Source: JACPKO01 sp964406775
GTDB taxonomy: Bacteria > Patescibacteriota > Microgenomatia > Daviesbacterales > UBA10151
Length of the DNA: 6,046 bases
NCBI GenBank assembly: GCA_964406775.1
Contig: CAYOSW010000057.1
Coordinates: 1 to 6,046 of the forward strand
Reading direction: 5' to 3'
The stretch's first letter is position 1. Every line of letters starts with the position of its first letter. Made by a program: the position numbers and the translations under genes. Below, in pieces: positions 1-5,565 of the stretch. Below the pieces are notes generated by a model. The model worked only from the letters and a program-made list of their open reading frames with translations, was not told where the DNA came from and did no database searches.

Positions 1-283
1 TCTCGCCGAGTCCTTGAGGAGAATAAGAAAAACTATTAGTGTAGGTAGATTTTTCCGTAGAGGAAAAATCAGCATCATTATCAACTTCCACTACAAAACA
101 GGAACCCAATTCAACACATTCGCCGTTATATTCCCAAATTAATTTCGGTAATTTTCCAACGGAAGAACTATCGGCAGGAGAAGAAAGAAGCGGGGGATCT
201 GAAGCCTCTGCATTTGAAGCGGGAAAAACAAATAATGCAGTAAGAGAAATTATCAATAAATGCTTACTTAACAGGTAAGTCAT
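1..283 (-). CDS. Exported protein of unknown function, N-terminal part (cut by left window edge)
   Basis: An open frame of 94 codons starts at the ATG at 283-281 and runs off the left edge with no stop. An in-frame TAG lies directly before this ATG, so the gene cannot start further upstream. The N-terminus looks like a Sec signal peptide: Lys7-His8, a hydrophobic stretch at about residues 9-21, and a likely signal peptidase I site near Ser-Asn-Ala-Glu-Ala (residues 23-27). The mature part begins Ser/Pro-rich, followed by a segment with two cysteines (residues 55 and 62) in a beta-like, acidic context. There is no lipobox. I do not recognise the family. It lies 43 bases downstream of the murein hydrolase gene on the same strand and has its own promoter at 293-321, so it may be expressed separately. 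The coding call is good; the function is unknown. Confidence 0.72.
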   Translation of the reverse strand, partial: MTYLLSKHLLIISLTALFVFPASNAEASDPPLLSSPADSSSVGKLPKLIWEYNGECVELGSCFVVEVDNDADFSSTEKSTYTNSFSYSPQGLGE

Positions 284-292
284 CTAACGATA

Positions 293-321
293 AATATATC
301 ATTTTGATTTCTTGATGTGAA
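293..321 (-). promoter_or_regulatory. Promoter of the exported-protein gene, near-leaderless
   Basis: Read on the minus strand: -35 TTCACA (321-316, five of six matches to TTGACA), a 17-base spacer, then -10 TATATT (298-293). The spacer ends in TGA (301-299), which gives an extended -10 (TGn). Only nine bases separate the -10 from the ATG at 283, so transcription should start within about three bases of the start codon. There is no Shine-Dalgarno sequence in between. Confidence 0.55.
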
Positions 322-326
322 TTTTC

Positions 327-1502
327 TTAAGGAATATGCCAATAAAGTGTAACAATACCGTTCTTATGATCTACAAAAACTCCTTTTCCTGTTGTACCTG
401 TTAGGTAACAGGATTTTGTATCCTGAGTTGCATAAGCCTCTCCGTCCTGAGCAGCATAGATGGATGCTCCGTAAAAATCCGGAATATCGATTCCGGAGTG
501 GGTTCCCAGAAAATATACCTGTCCGAATTGTGTACTGATATCGCCCTGATGGCAGGAGCCGTTTTGAGAACAATCATTACCTGTATAACTGGTTGTGGGT
601 TTTGAAAATTGTCCTGAATCAATGTAAGGCTTCGGATTAACTTTATTGTCTCGCCCGATGATTATACCGTTTTCAACGTGAGCCGGTGTCATAACCTCAA
701 AATGAAGATGAGGCCCTGTGGAGCAGCCTGAATTTCCGACACCAGCGATCCTTTCTCCTTTTTTAACAGGTCCTAATTTAGTACCGGCTCCGGCCAGAGC
801 TCGGGAGATTGAGTCTGTATCCGCACGGAGTTTAGCCAAAAGATCCTGAAACTTTTTTTCATCATTTTGTGTGACCCGGAGAAGTTCTTCTTTAGCTTTT
901 TTCTGCTCAGCCAGTTGTTCCGTATACTTTTCCAAGTCTTTTTTAAGCTTTTCTTGTTCAGTTTGTCTGATTTCTCGGTCCTGTTTCTGATCATTGTAAG
1001 TGGTTTTAGTTGCCTGCAATTGATATAAAACCTTTTTATCGTTAGCCTGGGCAACCTGGATGTATTTCAGCCTTTCAATTAAATCCGTTACTCCGTGCGA
1101 TGAGAAAATGAGGTCGAGAGTTGAGATATTTGAATATTTATAAGTTTTGACTATCCTTTCAAGGAGTACTTCGGATATTGCGTCCACCGACGTGGATAAT
1201 CTTTCGATTCTTCCCGATAAATCGGTAATTTCCTTATCGAGTTTTTTTATTTGAAATTCTGTCTCTTCGATTTTCAGTTGAGTCAGTTTATTTTGAGCAT
1301 CGATATAGGTGAGTTGGCTTTTAAGGGTCTTCTCCTGAGCGACTGTTTGGGCTAGCTGAGTCTCAACTTGTTTAATTTCCTCACGCTTTTTCTTAAGCTG
1401 GTCTGCAAGCTCGTCCAGTGACTGTGCCTGCGCAAGGGGAGTAAGCGAAAGACAGATAACGGCCAGTAAAAAAACGGCTAATACTTTCCGGATTAATTTC
1501 AT
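327..1502 (-). CDS. Secreted coiled-coil murein hydrolase (EnvC/PcsB-like) with a circularly permuted M23/LytM domain
   Basis: Probable FtsEX-controlled peptidoglycan hydrolase, or hydrolase activator, acting outside the membrane. Residues 1-26 are a signal peptide (Lys-Arg, hydrophobic core, Ala-Gln-Ala cleavage site). Residues about 29-105 and 150-226 are charged heptad-like coiled coils, as in EnvC, PcsB and CwlO. The C-terminal 150 residues carry every M23 active-site residue, but in swapped order. The half with Gly-Asn-Ser-Gly...Pro-His265-Leu-His267-Phe-Glu-Val comes first. A linker of about 30 residues follows, and then the half with His335-Ser-Gly-Ile-Asp339 and Leu-Tyr-Trp-His389. 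The protein stops at residue 391. By homology to LytM, the zinc ligands would be His335, Asp339 and His267, with His389 and His265 catalytic; an active enzyme is therefore plausible. Cysteines at 260, 311, 317 and 365 could form disulfides. The gene follows ftsX by 51 bases and has no clear promoter or Shine-Dalgarno sequence of its own. The family and export calls are firm; the permutation is read from motif order. Confidence 0.93.
   Translation of the reverse strand: MKLIRKVLAVFLLAVICLSLTPLAQAQSLDELADQLKKKREEIKQVETQLAQTVAQEKTLKSQLTYIDAQNKLTQLKIEETEFQIKKLDKEITDLSGRIERLSTSVDAISEVLLERIVKTYKYSNISTLDLIFSSHGVTDLIERLKYIQVAQANDKKVLYQLQATKTTYNDQKQDREIRQTEQEKLKKDLEKYTEQLAEQKKAKEELLRVTQNDEKKFQDLLAKLRADTDSISRALAGAGTKLGPVKKGERIAGVGNSGCSTGPHLHFEVMTPAHVENGIIIGRDNKVNPKPYIDSGQFSKPTTSYTGNDCSQNGSCHQGDISTQFGQVYFLGTHSGIDIPDFYGASIYAAQDGEAYATQDTKSCYLTGTTGKGVFVDHKNGIVTLYWHIP
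330..779 (-). other. Permuted LytM domain (residues about 242-391 of the murein hydrolase)
   Basis: The usual M23 order is HxxxD, then the Tyr-x-His strand, then a Gly-rich turn and HxH. Here the segment Pro-Val-Lys-Lys-Gly-Glu-Arg-Ile-Ala to Asn-Pro-Lys-Pro-Tyr-Ile (about 245-294), normally the end of the domain, comes first. The segment Ile-Ser-Thr-Gln-Phe-Gly to Tyr-Trp-His-Ile-Pro (about 322-391), normally its beginning, comes second. The new termini fall in the loop after the catalytic His strand. Codons for His265, His267, His335 and His389 were checked at 710-708, 704-702, 500-498 and 338-336. Confidence 0.85.
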
Positions 1503-1553
1503 AAAATTAAAGCTTAGAATTCATTACTGCCGTGACTTTCACTGAGAGAAAAA

Positions 1554-2420
1554 TCATTTCAGATAGCGCCTGACGGCAGAGAAGGATCCGATAAAACCGA
1601 TGATAAATGCAAAAATTAATGCCACTCCTAAAAGTTCGATCATAACAAGAGGCGAGACTGGCAATAATTCTATTTCGGATAAACTCGGTTGGAGAAAAGG
1701 AGTGAAGTACCAGCTTACACCGTAGGTTGCAATCCAGGCTGCTGTTGCACCGATAACGGCATAGGTTATACCTTCCCAGATAAAAGGCGCACGGACAAAC
1801 CAGGTTGACGCTCCGAGCAATCTCATTATCTCGATTTCGTTTCTTTTAATCCTGATTTTAAATCCGATAATCATCAGTATTACCAGAATTGAAAAACCGA
1901 CCAAAAATCCGACCGATACTCCTCCGACCCAGCGGATAATTCCCGTAGCCTTTGTTAGAGTCTGAATAACATCTTCCGGTACGACGACTTCCTCAACCAC
2001 AGGCTCCTGGTTTAGTATATCGGCGACAGAAGACAAATCGGCGGGTGTTAAAGTTGAAATCTCAAGCGATGCCGGCAAAATATTTGCGGTAACCAACTCC
2101 AGAAGAGTTGGGTTATTTTTATTTCTGTCACGGTAAATCTGCAGAGCCTCGTCCTTGGAAACGAATCTTAAATCTTTAACCCGGCCGGTCTGTTTTAATG
2201 CGGACTCAATTGCCTTAACATCATCGCCGGTGGCATTATCTTTAAAGAAAGCGATAGCCTGAGGCTTGCTTTCATAATATTGAAGAATTTTCTGGGAACC
2301 TAAAGCAATTAAGATAAAAAGAAGCAGGGTCAGAAAAGTTAAGAACATAATCATTGTTGCCGCCATAGCCTGATATGGTGTGCGTCTGATATTTTTACCA
2401 ACGTAACTGAAGACTCTCAT
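1554..2420 (-). CDS. ftsX: Cell division protein FtsX (ABC transporter-like permease)
   Basis: Membrane half of the FtsEX complex, which couples ATP hydrolysis in the cytoplasm to a cell-wall hydrolase outside. It has 288 residues, the usual length for FtsX. The order is a short cytoplasmic N-terminus with Asn-Ile-Arg-Arg, TM1 (about 20-42), a soluble extracellular domain (about 43-160) that binds the coiled-coil partner in known systems, then TM2 (166-187), TM3 (214-236) and TM4 (258-282). Between TM2 and TM3 lies the conserved cytoplasmic segment Arg-Asn-Glu-Ile-Glu-Ile-Met-Arg-Leu-Leu-Gly-Ala (193-204), the FtsX coupling motif. The start lies six bases after the ftsE stop, so translation is probably coupled; no Shine-Dalgarno sequence is visible. 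It ends in TGA. The partner hydrolase gene is directly downstream. Confidence 0.96.
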   Translation of the reverse strand: MRVFSYVGKNIRRTPYQAMAATMIMFLTFLTLLLFILIALGSQKILQYYESKPQAIAFFKDNATGDDVKAIESALKQTGRVKDLRFVSKDEALQIYRDRNKNNPTLLELVTANILPASLEISTLTPADLSSVADILNQEPVVEEVVVPEDVIQTLTKATGIIRWVGGVSVGFLVGFSILVILMIIGFKIRIKRNEIEIMRLLGASTWFVRAPFIWEGITYAVIGATAAWIATYGVSWYFTPFLQPSLSEIELLPVSPLVMIELLGVALIFAFIIGFIGSFSAVRRYLK

Positions 2421-2426
2421 ATTGTT

Positions 2427-3119
2427 TTAATGAATCTCGTATCTGCCTTCTTTTTTATCCTTAATAATTTTTCCGTCCCGGATTGAAACAACTCGCCGTT
2501 TCAAAGTATTAACAATCTCAACATTATGAGTTGCCATAAGAACCGTCGTGCCCCAGGAGTTGATTTCATTTAATAGCTGTATTACACCCCAGGATGTTTG
2601 TGGATCGAGATCCCCGGTCGGTTCATCAGCCAAAAGAATATCCGGTTTACCGATAATAGCCCGGGCAATCGCTGCTCTTTGGGCCTCCCCTCCGGATAGC
2701 TGGTTCGGGAAAAGATTGCGTTTATTCCAGATTTCAAAAAGCTTCAGAATTTTTTCAACCTCTTTATAAATTTGCTCATCCCCGTGACCTCTTACCTCAA
2801 GAGCTATTGCCACATTTTCAAAAACTGTCCTGTCGTCTAAAAGTTTAAAATCCTGAAAAACAAATCCGAGTTTACGGCGGTAAAAAGGCAACTGAGAAGA
2901 TTTTATTTTAGTGATATCTTTGTCAAAGACTATAATTTTACCTGAAGTAGGGGAATATTCTTTAGCGATCAGTCGCAATAATGTGGATTTGCCTGCTCCC
3001 GAAGGTCCCACTAGAAAAACAAATTCGCCAGCCTCAACTTCTAAATTTATATCGGAGATCGCCAATGAAGATCCGTATTTTTTTGCCACACCTTCAAATT
3101 TGATAATCGGTTGATCCAT
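2427..3119 (-). CDS. ftsE: Cell division ATP-binding protein FtsE
   Basis: ATPase subunit of FtsEX on the cytoplasmic face of the membrane. It is 230 residues long, close to other FtsE proteins. The ABC motifs are complete: Walker A Gly-Pro-Ser-Gly-Ala-Gly-Lys-Ser-Thr (38-46), Q-loop Gln89 in Val-Phe-Gln-Asp-Phe, the signature Leu-Ser-Gly-Gly-Glu-Ala-Gln-Arg (141-148), Walker B with Asp165-Glu166 followed by Pro-Thr-Gly-Asp-Leu-Asp, and H-loop His198. The text Gln-Asp-Phe-Lys-Leu-Leu-Asp-Asp-Arg-Thr-Val with Glu-Asn-Val is typical of FtsE rather than other small ABC ATPases, and the adjacent ftsX confirms the assignment. The 79-base gap upstream has no convincing promoter or Shine-Dalgarno sequence, so the gene is probably read from the promoter ahead of the 140-residue gene. 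Confidence 0.97.
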   Translation of the reverse strand: MDQPIIKFEGVAKKYGSSLAISDINLEVEAGEFVFLVGPSGAGKSTLLRLIAKEYSPTSGKIIVFDKDITKIKSSQLPFYRRKLGFVFQDFKLLDDRTVFENVAIALEVRGHGDEQIYKEVEKILKLFEIWNKRNLFPNQLSGGEAQRAAIARAIIGKPDILLADEPTGDLDPQTSWGVIQLLNEINSWGTTVLMATHNVEIVNTLKRRVVSIRDGKIIKDKKEGRYEIH

Positions 3120-3198
3120 ATTCAGAAAGAAGTTAGAAATTAGCGTGCAGGGTTTAGGTAGGATTGAGATAGCTAAACACTAGACGCCGATTACTATA

Positions 3199-3621
3199 TT
3201 ATTGGATGACCTCGACCCGACCGACATCCATAAACCAGCCCGCACCGGGCATACTGTTAGTTTCTCCGAAAATTTTCACTTTTTTATTCTCAAATTCCGA
3301 GAGATCAAGGACGGAGGAGGTAAGTAAAACCGGTGTGGCTCCGTCGCGGATTAGAAGATGGGTTCCTTGGGAATTTTTATCGCTGTCGGGTTTTTTGGTA
3401 ACTTTTCCTTCTGCGAAGTCTCTGAAGGTTTTTTGATCTTCTGCTGCGTGCTCAGGGGTTTTAGTCATAAGAGGAATCCTTTGTCCGGAGCTGCTGGCCA
3501 TCAAATAACCGGTTCCTACTCCTGCAATTACCGATACTACAAGAACGGCAATCAGTAATTTGAAATTCAAGCCACTTTTAAATCTATGTAAGCCCTCAGG
3601 ATTGTTGTCTGAATTATCCAT
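3199..3621 (-). CDS. Single-pass membrane-anchored protein of unknown function, upstream of ftsE
   Basis: A 140-residue protein in the same direction as ftsEX and probably the first gene of that operon. Residues 1-19 are polar with Arg13 and Lys15, residues about 20-41 form one transmembrane helix with a Gly-x-Gly-x-x-x-Gly run, and the rest should lie outside the cell. After a charged linker (about 50-85), residues 86-139 look like an all-beta domain (Gly-Thr-His-Leu-Leu-Ile-Arg-Asp-Gly, then Val-Lys-Ile-Phe-Gly-Glu-Thr and Gly-Trp-Phe-Met-Asp-Val-Gly-Arg-Val-Glu-Val-Ile). This pattern resembles a small OB-fold barrel, such as those that score an extracellular ligand or stabilise a complex, but the fold call is inference. 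I do not recognise a named family. Its position suggests, without proving, a link to FtsEX or septal wall work. A promoter with the -10 eight bases from the ATG supports this start. Confidence 0.82.
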   Translation of the reverse strand: MDNSDNNPEGLHRFKSGLNFKLLIAVLVVSVIAGVGTGYLMASSSGQRIPLMTKTPEHAAEDQKTFRDFAEGKVTKKPDSDKNSQGTHLLIRDGATPVLLTSSVLDLSEFENKKVKIFGETNSMPGAGWFMDVGRVEVIQ

Positions 3622-3629
3622 ATCAATTT

Positions 3630-3658
3630 ATTGTAGCATATTTTGGGAAAATGCAAAC
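3630..3658 (-). promoter_or_regulatory. Promoter for the 140-residue gene-ftsE-ftsX-hydrolase unit, near-leaderless
   Basis: On the minus strand an extended -10, TGC-TACAAT, covers 3638-3630, eight bases before the ATG at 3621. A weak -35 candidate, TTTGCA (four of six matches), lies 16 bases further upstream, within about 3652-3657. Transcription would start within one or two bases of the ATG. No Shine-Dalgarno sequence is present. This is the only convincing promoter seen for the division operon. Confidence 0.5.
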
Positions 3659-3691
3659 ACAAAAAGTGTTCAAATAACTTAAGTACGCAGA

Positions 3692-4765
3692 CTAGTTTAG
3701 TTTTATGATATTACCCTCGATAAACCGGTCTAAATTGCCGTCCAAAACTCCTTCCGCATCCGAGGTTTCAATATCGGACCGTAAGTCTTTAACCATCTTA
3801 TATGGATGGAGAACGTATGAGCGTATTTGGGTTCCCCAGGAAGCCTGAGTGTGACCGCCTTTCAATTCTTTTTTTAGTTCCAGTTGTTCCTGTTGTTGAC
3901 GCTCCCACAGTTTAGCCGTTAACAGTTTTAGGGCATTTTCGCGGTTTTGAAGCTGAGAACGTTCCGTTTGGCAGGTGACCGTTATACCTGTAGGTTTATG
4001 CACTAAACGCACGGCTGTTGAAACTTTATTTACGTTTTGTCCGCCGGCTCCGCCCGAGCGGAAAGCCTCGAATTCAAGATCCGATTCGTTAATCTGGACT
4101 TCTTCTGCGTCCTCTATAACGGGCAAAGTTTCAACTAACGCGAAGGAAGTTTGCCTGAGTTTATCGGCGTTAAACGGGGATTGTCTGACCAGTCTGTGGG
4201 TGCCTGATTCGCGCCTCAGCATCCCGTAGGCATAATTCGCGTGAACGATCATAGACATCGTCTTGATGCCGGCCTCTTCTCCAGCAGATTCGTCAGTTAT
4301 TTCATATTCCCAGCCTTTTTTTTCAAAATATCTTTGATACATTCTGGCGATCATTGCGGCCCAGTCCATAGCTTCAACTCCGCCGGTTCCCGAGTGGATT
4401 GAAATAATTGCTTCCGAATCATCGTGCGGTTCTGACAGAAAGAGTTTAAGTTCCAAATCGGAAAGTTCGCCGTTTATCTGATCTGATTCCACTTCGAGAT
4501 CCGCTAACATACTCTCCTCTGAGGAAATTTCCAGGGCGTTTGAAATCCGCTGTTCCAGGCTTTCGAGGGAAGCCAGAGTTTTTTGCTTGCCTGTCAATTG
4601 TCTACTTACTGAAGTGGCCTTCTCCTGGTCATTCCAGAAGCCTTCCCTCATCGTTTCGGCTTCCAATTCCCGGACCTCACGTCTAAGCAGGTCAGCATTC
4701 ACCTGATCTTTCACTTTAAAAAATCTGTCTTTTAAACTCCGCAGTTTTTGCTGGATTTCGTCCAT
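3692..4765 (-). CDS. prfB: Peptide chain release factor 2 (RF2)
   Basis: Reads UAA and UGA stop codons on the ribosome and triggers release of the finished peptide. It is 357 residues long, in the normal RF2 range. An N-terminal helical domain (1-110) with Phe-Trp-Asn at 43-45 is followed by the decoding and catalytic domains. The RF2-type stop-reading tripeptide Ser-Pro-Phe is at 196-198 (RF1 has Pro-x-Thr here). The catalytic Gly-Gly-Gln is at 241-243 within Gly-Gly-Ala-Gly-Gly-Gln-Asn-Val-Asn; in other bacteria this Gln is methylated by PrmC. The frame is continuous from the first ATG, so the autoregulatory +1 frameshift at an early UGA, known from E. coli and many bacteria, is absent. The gene itself ends in TAG, an RF1 stop. 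The ATG lies six bases after an extended -10 element, so the mRNA is probably leaderless. It is divergent from the 241-residue gene. Confidence 0.97.
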   Translation of the reverse strand: MDEIQQKLRSLKDRFFKVKDQVNADLLRREVRELEAETMREGFWNDQEKATSVSRQLTGKQKTLASLESLEQRISNALEISSEESMLADLEVESDQINGELSDLELKLFLSEPHDDSEAIISIHSGTGGVEAMDWAAMIARMYQRYFEKKGWEYEITDESAGEEAGIKTMSMIVHANYAYGMLRRESGTHRLVRQSPFNADKLRQTSFALVETLPVIEDAEEVQINESDLEFEAFRSGGAGGQNVNKVSTAVRLVHKPTGITVTCQTERSQLQNRENALKLLTAKLWERQQQEQLELKKELKGGHTQASWGTQIRSYVLHPYKMVKDLRSDIETSDAEGVLDGNLDRFIEGNIIKLN

Positions 4766-4771
4766 TAAGGG

Positions 4772-4780
4772 ATTATAACA
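4772..4780 (-). promoter_or_regulatory. Extended -10 promoter of prfB, leaderless
   Basis: The minus strand reads TGT-TATAAT (4780-4772): a perfect -10 with the extended TGn element. CCCTTA (six bases) separates it from the ATG at 4765, so transcription should start at or next to the A of the start codon. The -35 region at the usual spacing is poor (AATGTT, 4800-4795), which fits an extended -10 promoter that does not need one. Confidence 0.65.
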
Positions 4781-4788
4781 AAGTGGAG

Positions 4789-4818
4789 TATACTAACATT
4801 TTGAGAAACTTTAGTGTA
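4789..4818. repeat. Imperfect inverted repeat between the divergent promoters
   Basis: TATACTAA (4789-4796) and TTAGTGTA (4811-4818) are inverted copies matching at seven of eight positions, 14 bases apart. One arm lies in the prfB promoter spacer, and the other reaches into the -10 region of the 241-residue gene. This is a possible binding site for a regulator of both genes. A chance match is possible in such AT-rich DNA. Confidence 0.3.
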
Positions 4819-4830
4819 TAATACTATAAG
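4801..4830 (+). promoter_or_regulatory. Promoter of the 241-residue gene, leaderless
   Basis: -35 TTGAGA (4801-4806, five of six matches) and -10 TATAAG (4825-4830) are separated by 18 bases. The -10 lies six bases before the ATG at 4837. A second -10-like hexamer, TATAAT, at 4817-4822 is only ten bases from this -35 and would have to work with another upstream element. No Shine-Dalgarno sequence is present. Confidence 0.55.
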
Positions 4831-4836
4831 ATAAAT

Positions 4837-5562
4837 ATGAGTGTAGAACAAGGTAGACAAATAGGTTTGATGGAGCCTTTCCGTCTTATACCGAGCAGAT
4901 TCGAGTTGATTATCCCCAGAGGTTGGGGATACCGGGCGTATTGGGTGAATTCTGTCTTTTTGAAGCTTCCCAGTTCGGGAGAAGATGATCCTGTAGTCCG
5001 CAGAGTGGGTGTAACGGCTTTTTATGATACTTTAGGATCGGCTGTGAGTAAGGACAGGACTTATCTCGAATTTATAGGTCGGGACGGAAAATATGATTTT
5101 AAAGTAACCGGACTGGGGGAAGATAGAGAGAAGAATAAGGAAAGATTTAAAGTATTTGATAGAAGGATGGTACTGGATTCGGTATCGTTAAGGGGATACG
5201 ACGGGCATATTAGCGCCGATACAGCTGAAAGACTGAGACTGGCAGTATTTCTTGATTGCGATCAGTCAACTCAGGCTGTTTTCTCTTTTGATTTTGAATC
5301 TTCCAGGGACTTAGGCATAATTCTGCCCGCCGAAGTTACAGCTAAAGCGGGTAACGAGCCGATGAACCTGTTAAAAAGAGCAAGAAACGGCTTAATTCTT
5401 CCTCCGGGTCAACCCGGGCTGCTTAATGATTTATGGGGAGTTTTTTATATTGAACCCAGGACATTTTTGACTAGCGAAGACAGGGAATCCGGTATCCCTT
5501 CTGAACTATACAGGCCTCACTACAGACTCAACCCTAAGGACAGATTTCAGGGATTTGCCTGA
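4837..5562 (+). CDS. Soluble protein of unknown function (241 residues)
   Basis: The only plus-strand gene. It starts at the ATG at 4837, directly after a promoter, and ends in TGA. I do not recognise the family. It has no signal peptide and no membrane segment, so it is probably cytoplasmic. Features that can be seen: an aromatic and Arg-rich N-terminal part (Pro-Arg-Gly-Trp-Gly-Tyr-Arg-Ala-Tyr-Trp at 27-36), a central charged stretch rich in Lys, Arg, Glu and Asp (94-110), a beta-like segment Leu-Ala-Val-Phe-Leu-Asp-Cys-Asp (135-142), and a C-terminus with Leu-Tyr-Arg-Pro-His-Tyr-Arg. No catalytic motif is evident. The open frame, promoter and codon use like its neighbours support a real gene. 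It is divergent from prfB, and its end is only three bases from the end of the convergent permease gene. Confidence 0.82.
   Translation: MSVEQGRQIGLMEPFRLIPSRFELIIPRGWGYRAYWVNSVFLKLPSSGEDDPVVRRVGVTAFYDTLGSAVSKDRTYLEFIGRDGKYDFKVTGLGEDREKNKERFKVFDRRMVLDSVSLRGYDGHISADTAERLRLAVFLDCDQSTQAVFSFDFESSRDLGIILPAEVTAKAGNEPMNLLKRARNGLILPPGQPGLLNDLWGVFYIEPRTFLTSEDRESGIPSELYRPHYRLNPKDRFQGFA
4911..4931 (+). repeat. Perfect 7-bp inverted repeat early in the 241-residue gene
   Basis: TATCCCC (4911-4917) and GGGGATA (4925-4931) flank a seven-base loop, about 75 bases after the ATG. In the mRNA this could form a hairpin with four G-C pairs. It lies within coding sequence (Ile-Ile-Pro-Arg-Gly-Trp-Gly), and no T-run follows, so it is not a terminator. 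Confidence 0.4.
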
Positions 5563-5565
5563 TAT

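Noticed and set aside
264..302. A 12-codon open frame (ATG to TAA, minus strand) overlapping the start of the exported-protein gene
   Set aside because: Its ATG lies within the proposed -10 element, so it would not be transcribed; it is too short to support.
327..1502. The hydrolase gene as a truncated or frameshifted M23 gene
   Set aside because: Ending at Tyr-Trp-His looks like truncation, but the missing C-terminal half is present earlier in the same frame. The sequence after the stop, read through in frame, does not resemble the M23 continuation.
2548..3114. Two plus-strand open frames opposite ftsE
   Set aside because: Both are antisense to conserved ABC ATPase motifs and have no features of their own.
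3193..3198. TATAGT on the minus strand as a -10 for ftsE
   Set aside because: No -35 or TGn element accompanies it, and it would give a leader of more than 60 bases, unlike the other promoters here.
3655..3671. AACAC-TTTTT-GTGTT hairpin after prfB (minus strand) as a terminator
   Set aside because: The stem has only five pairs and is AT-rich, and no clean T-run follows. It may be chance.
3975..4229. Plus-strand open frame opposite prfB
   Set aside because: It lies wholly inside the well-supported RF2 gene, has no promoter or recognisable protein pattern, and is a shadow frame.
4680..4700. An RF2 programmed frameshift site near codon 26
   Set aside because: The frame is continuous through this region and contains no in-frame UGA.
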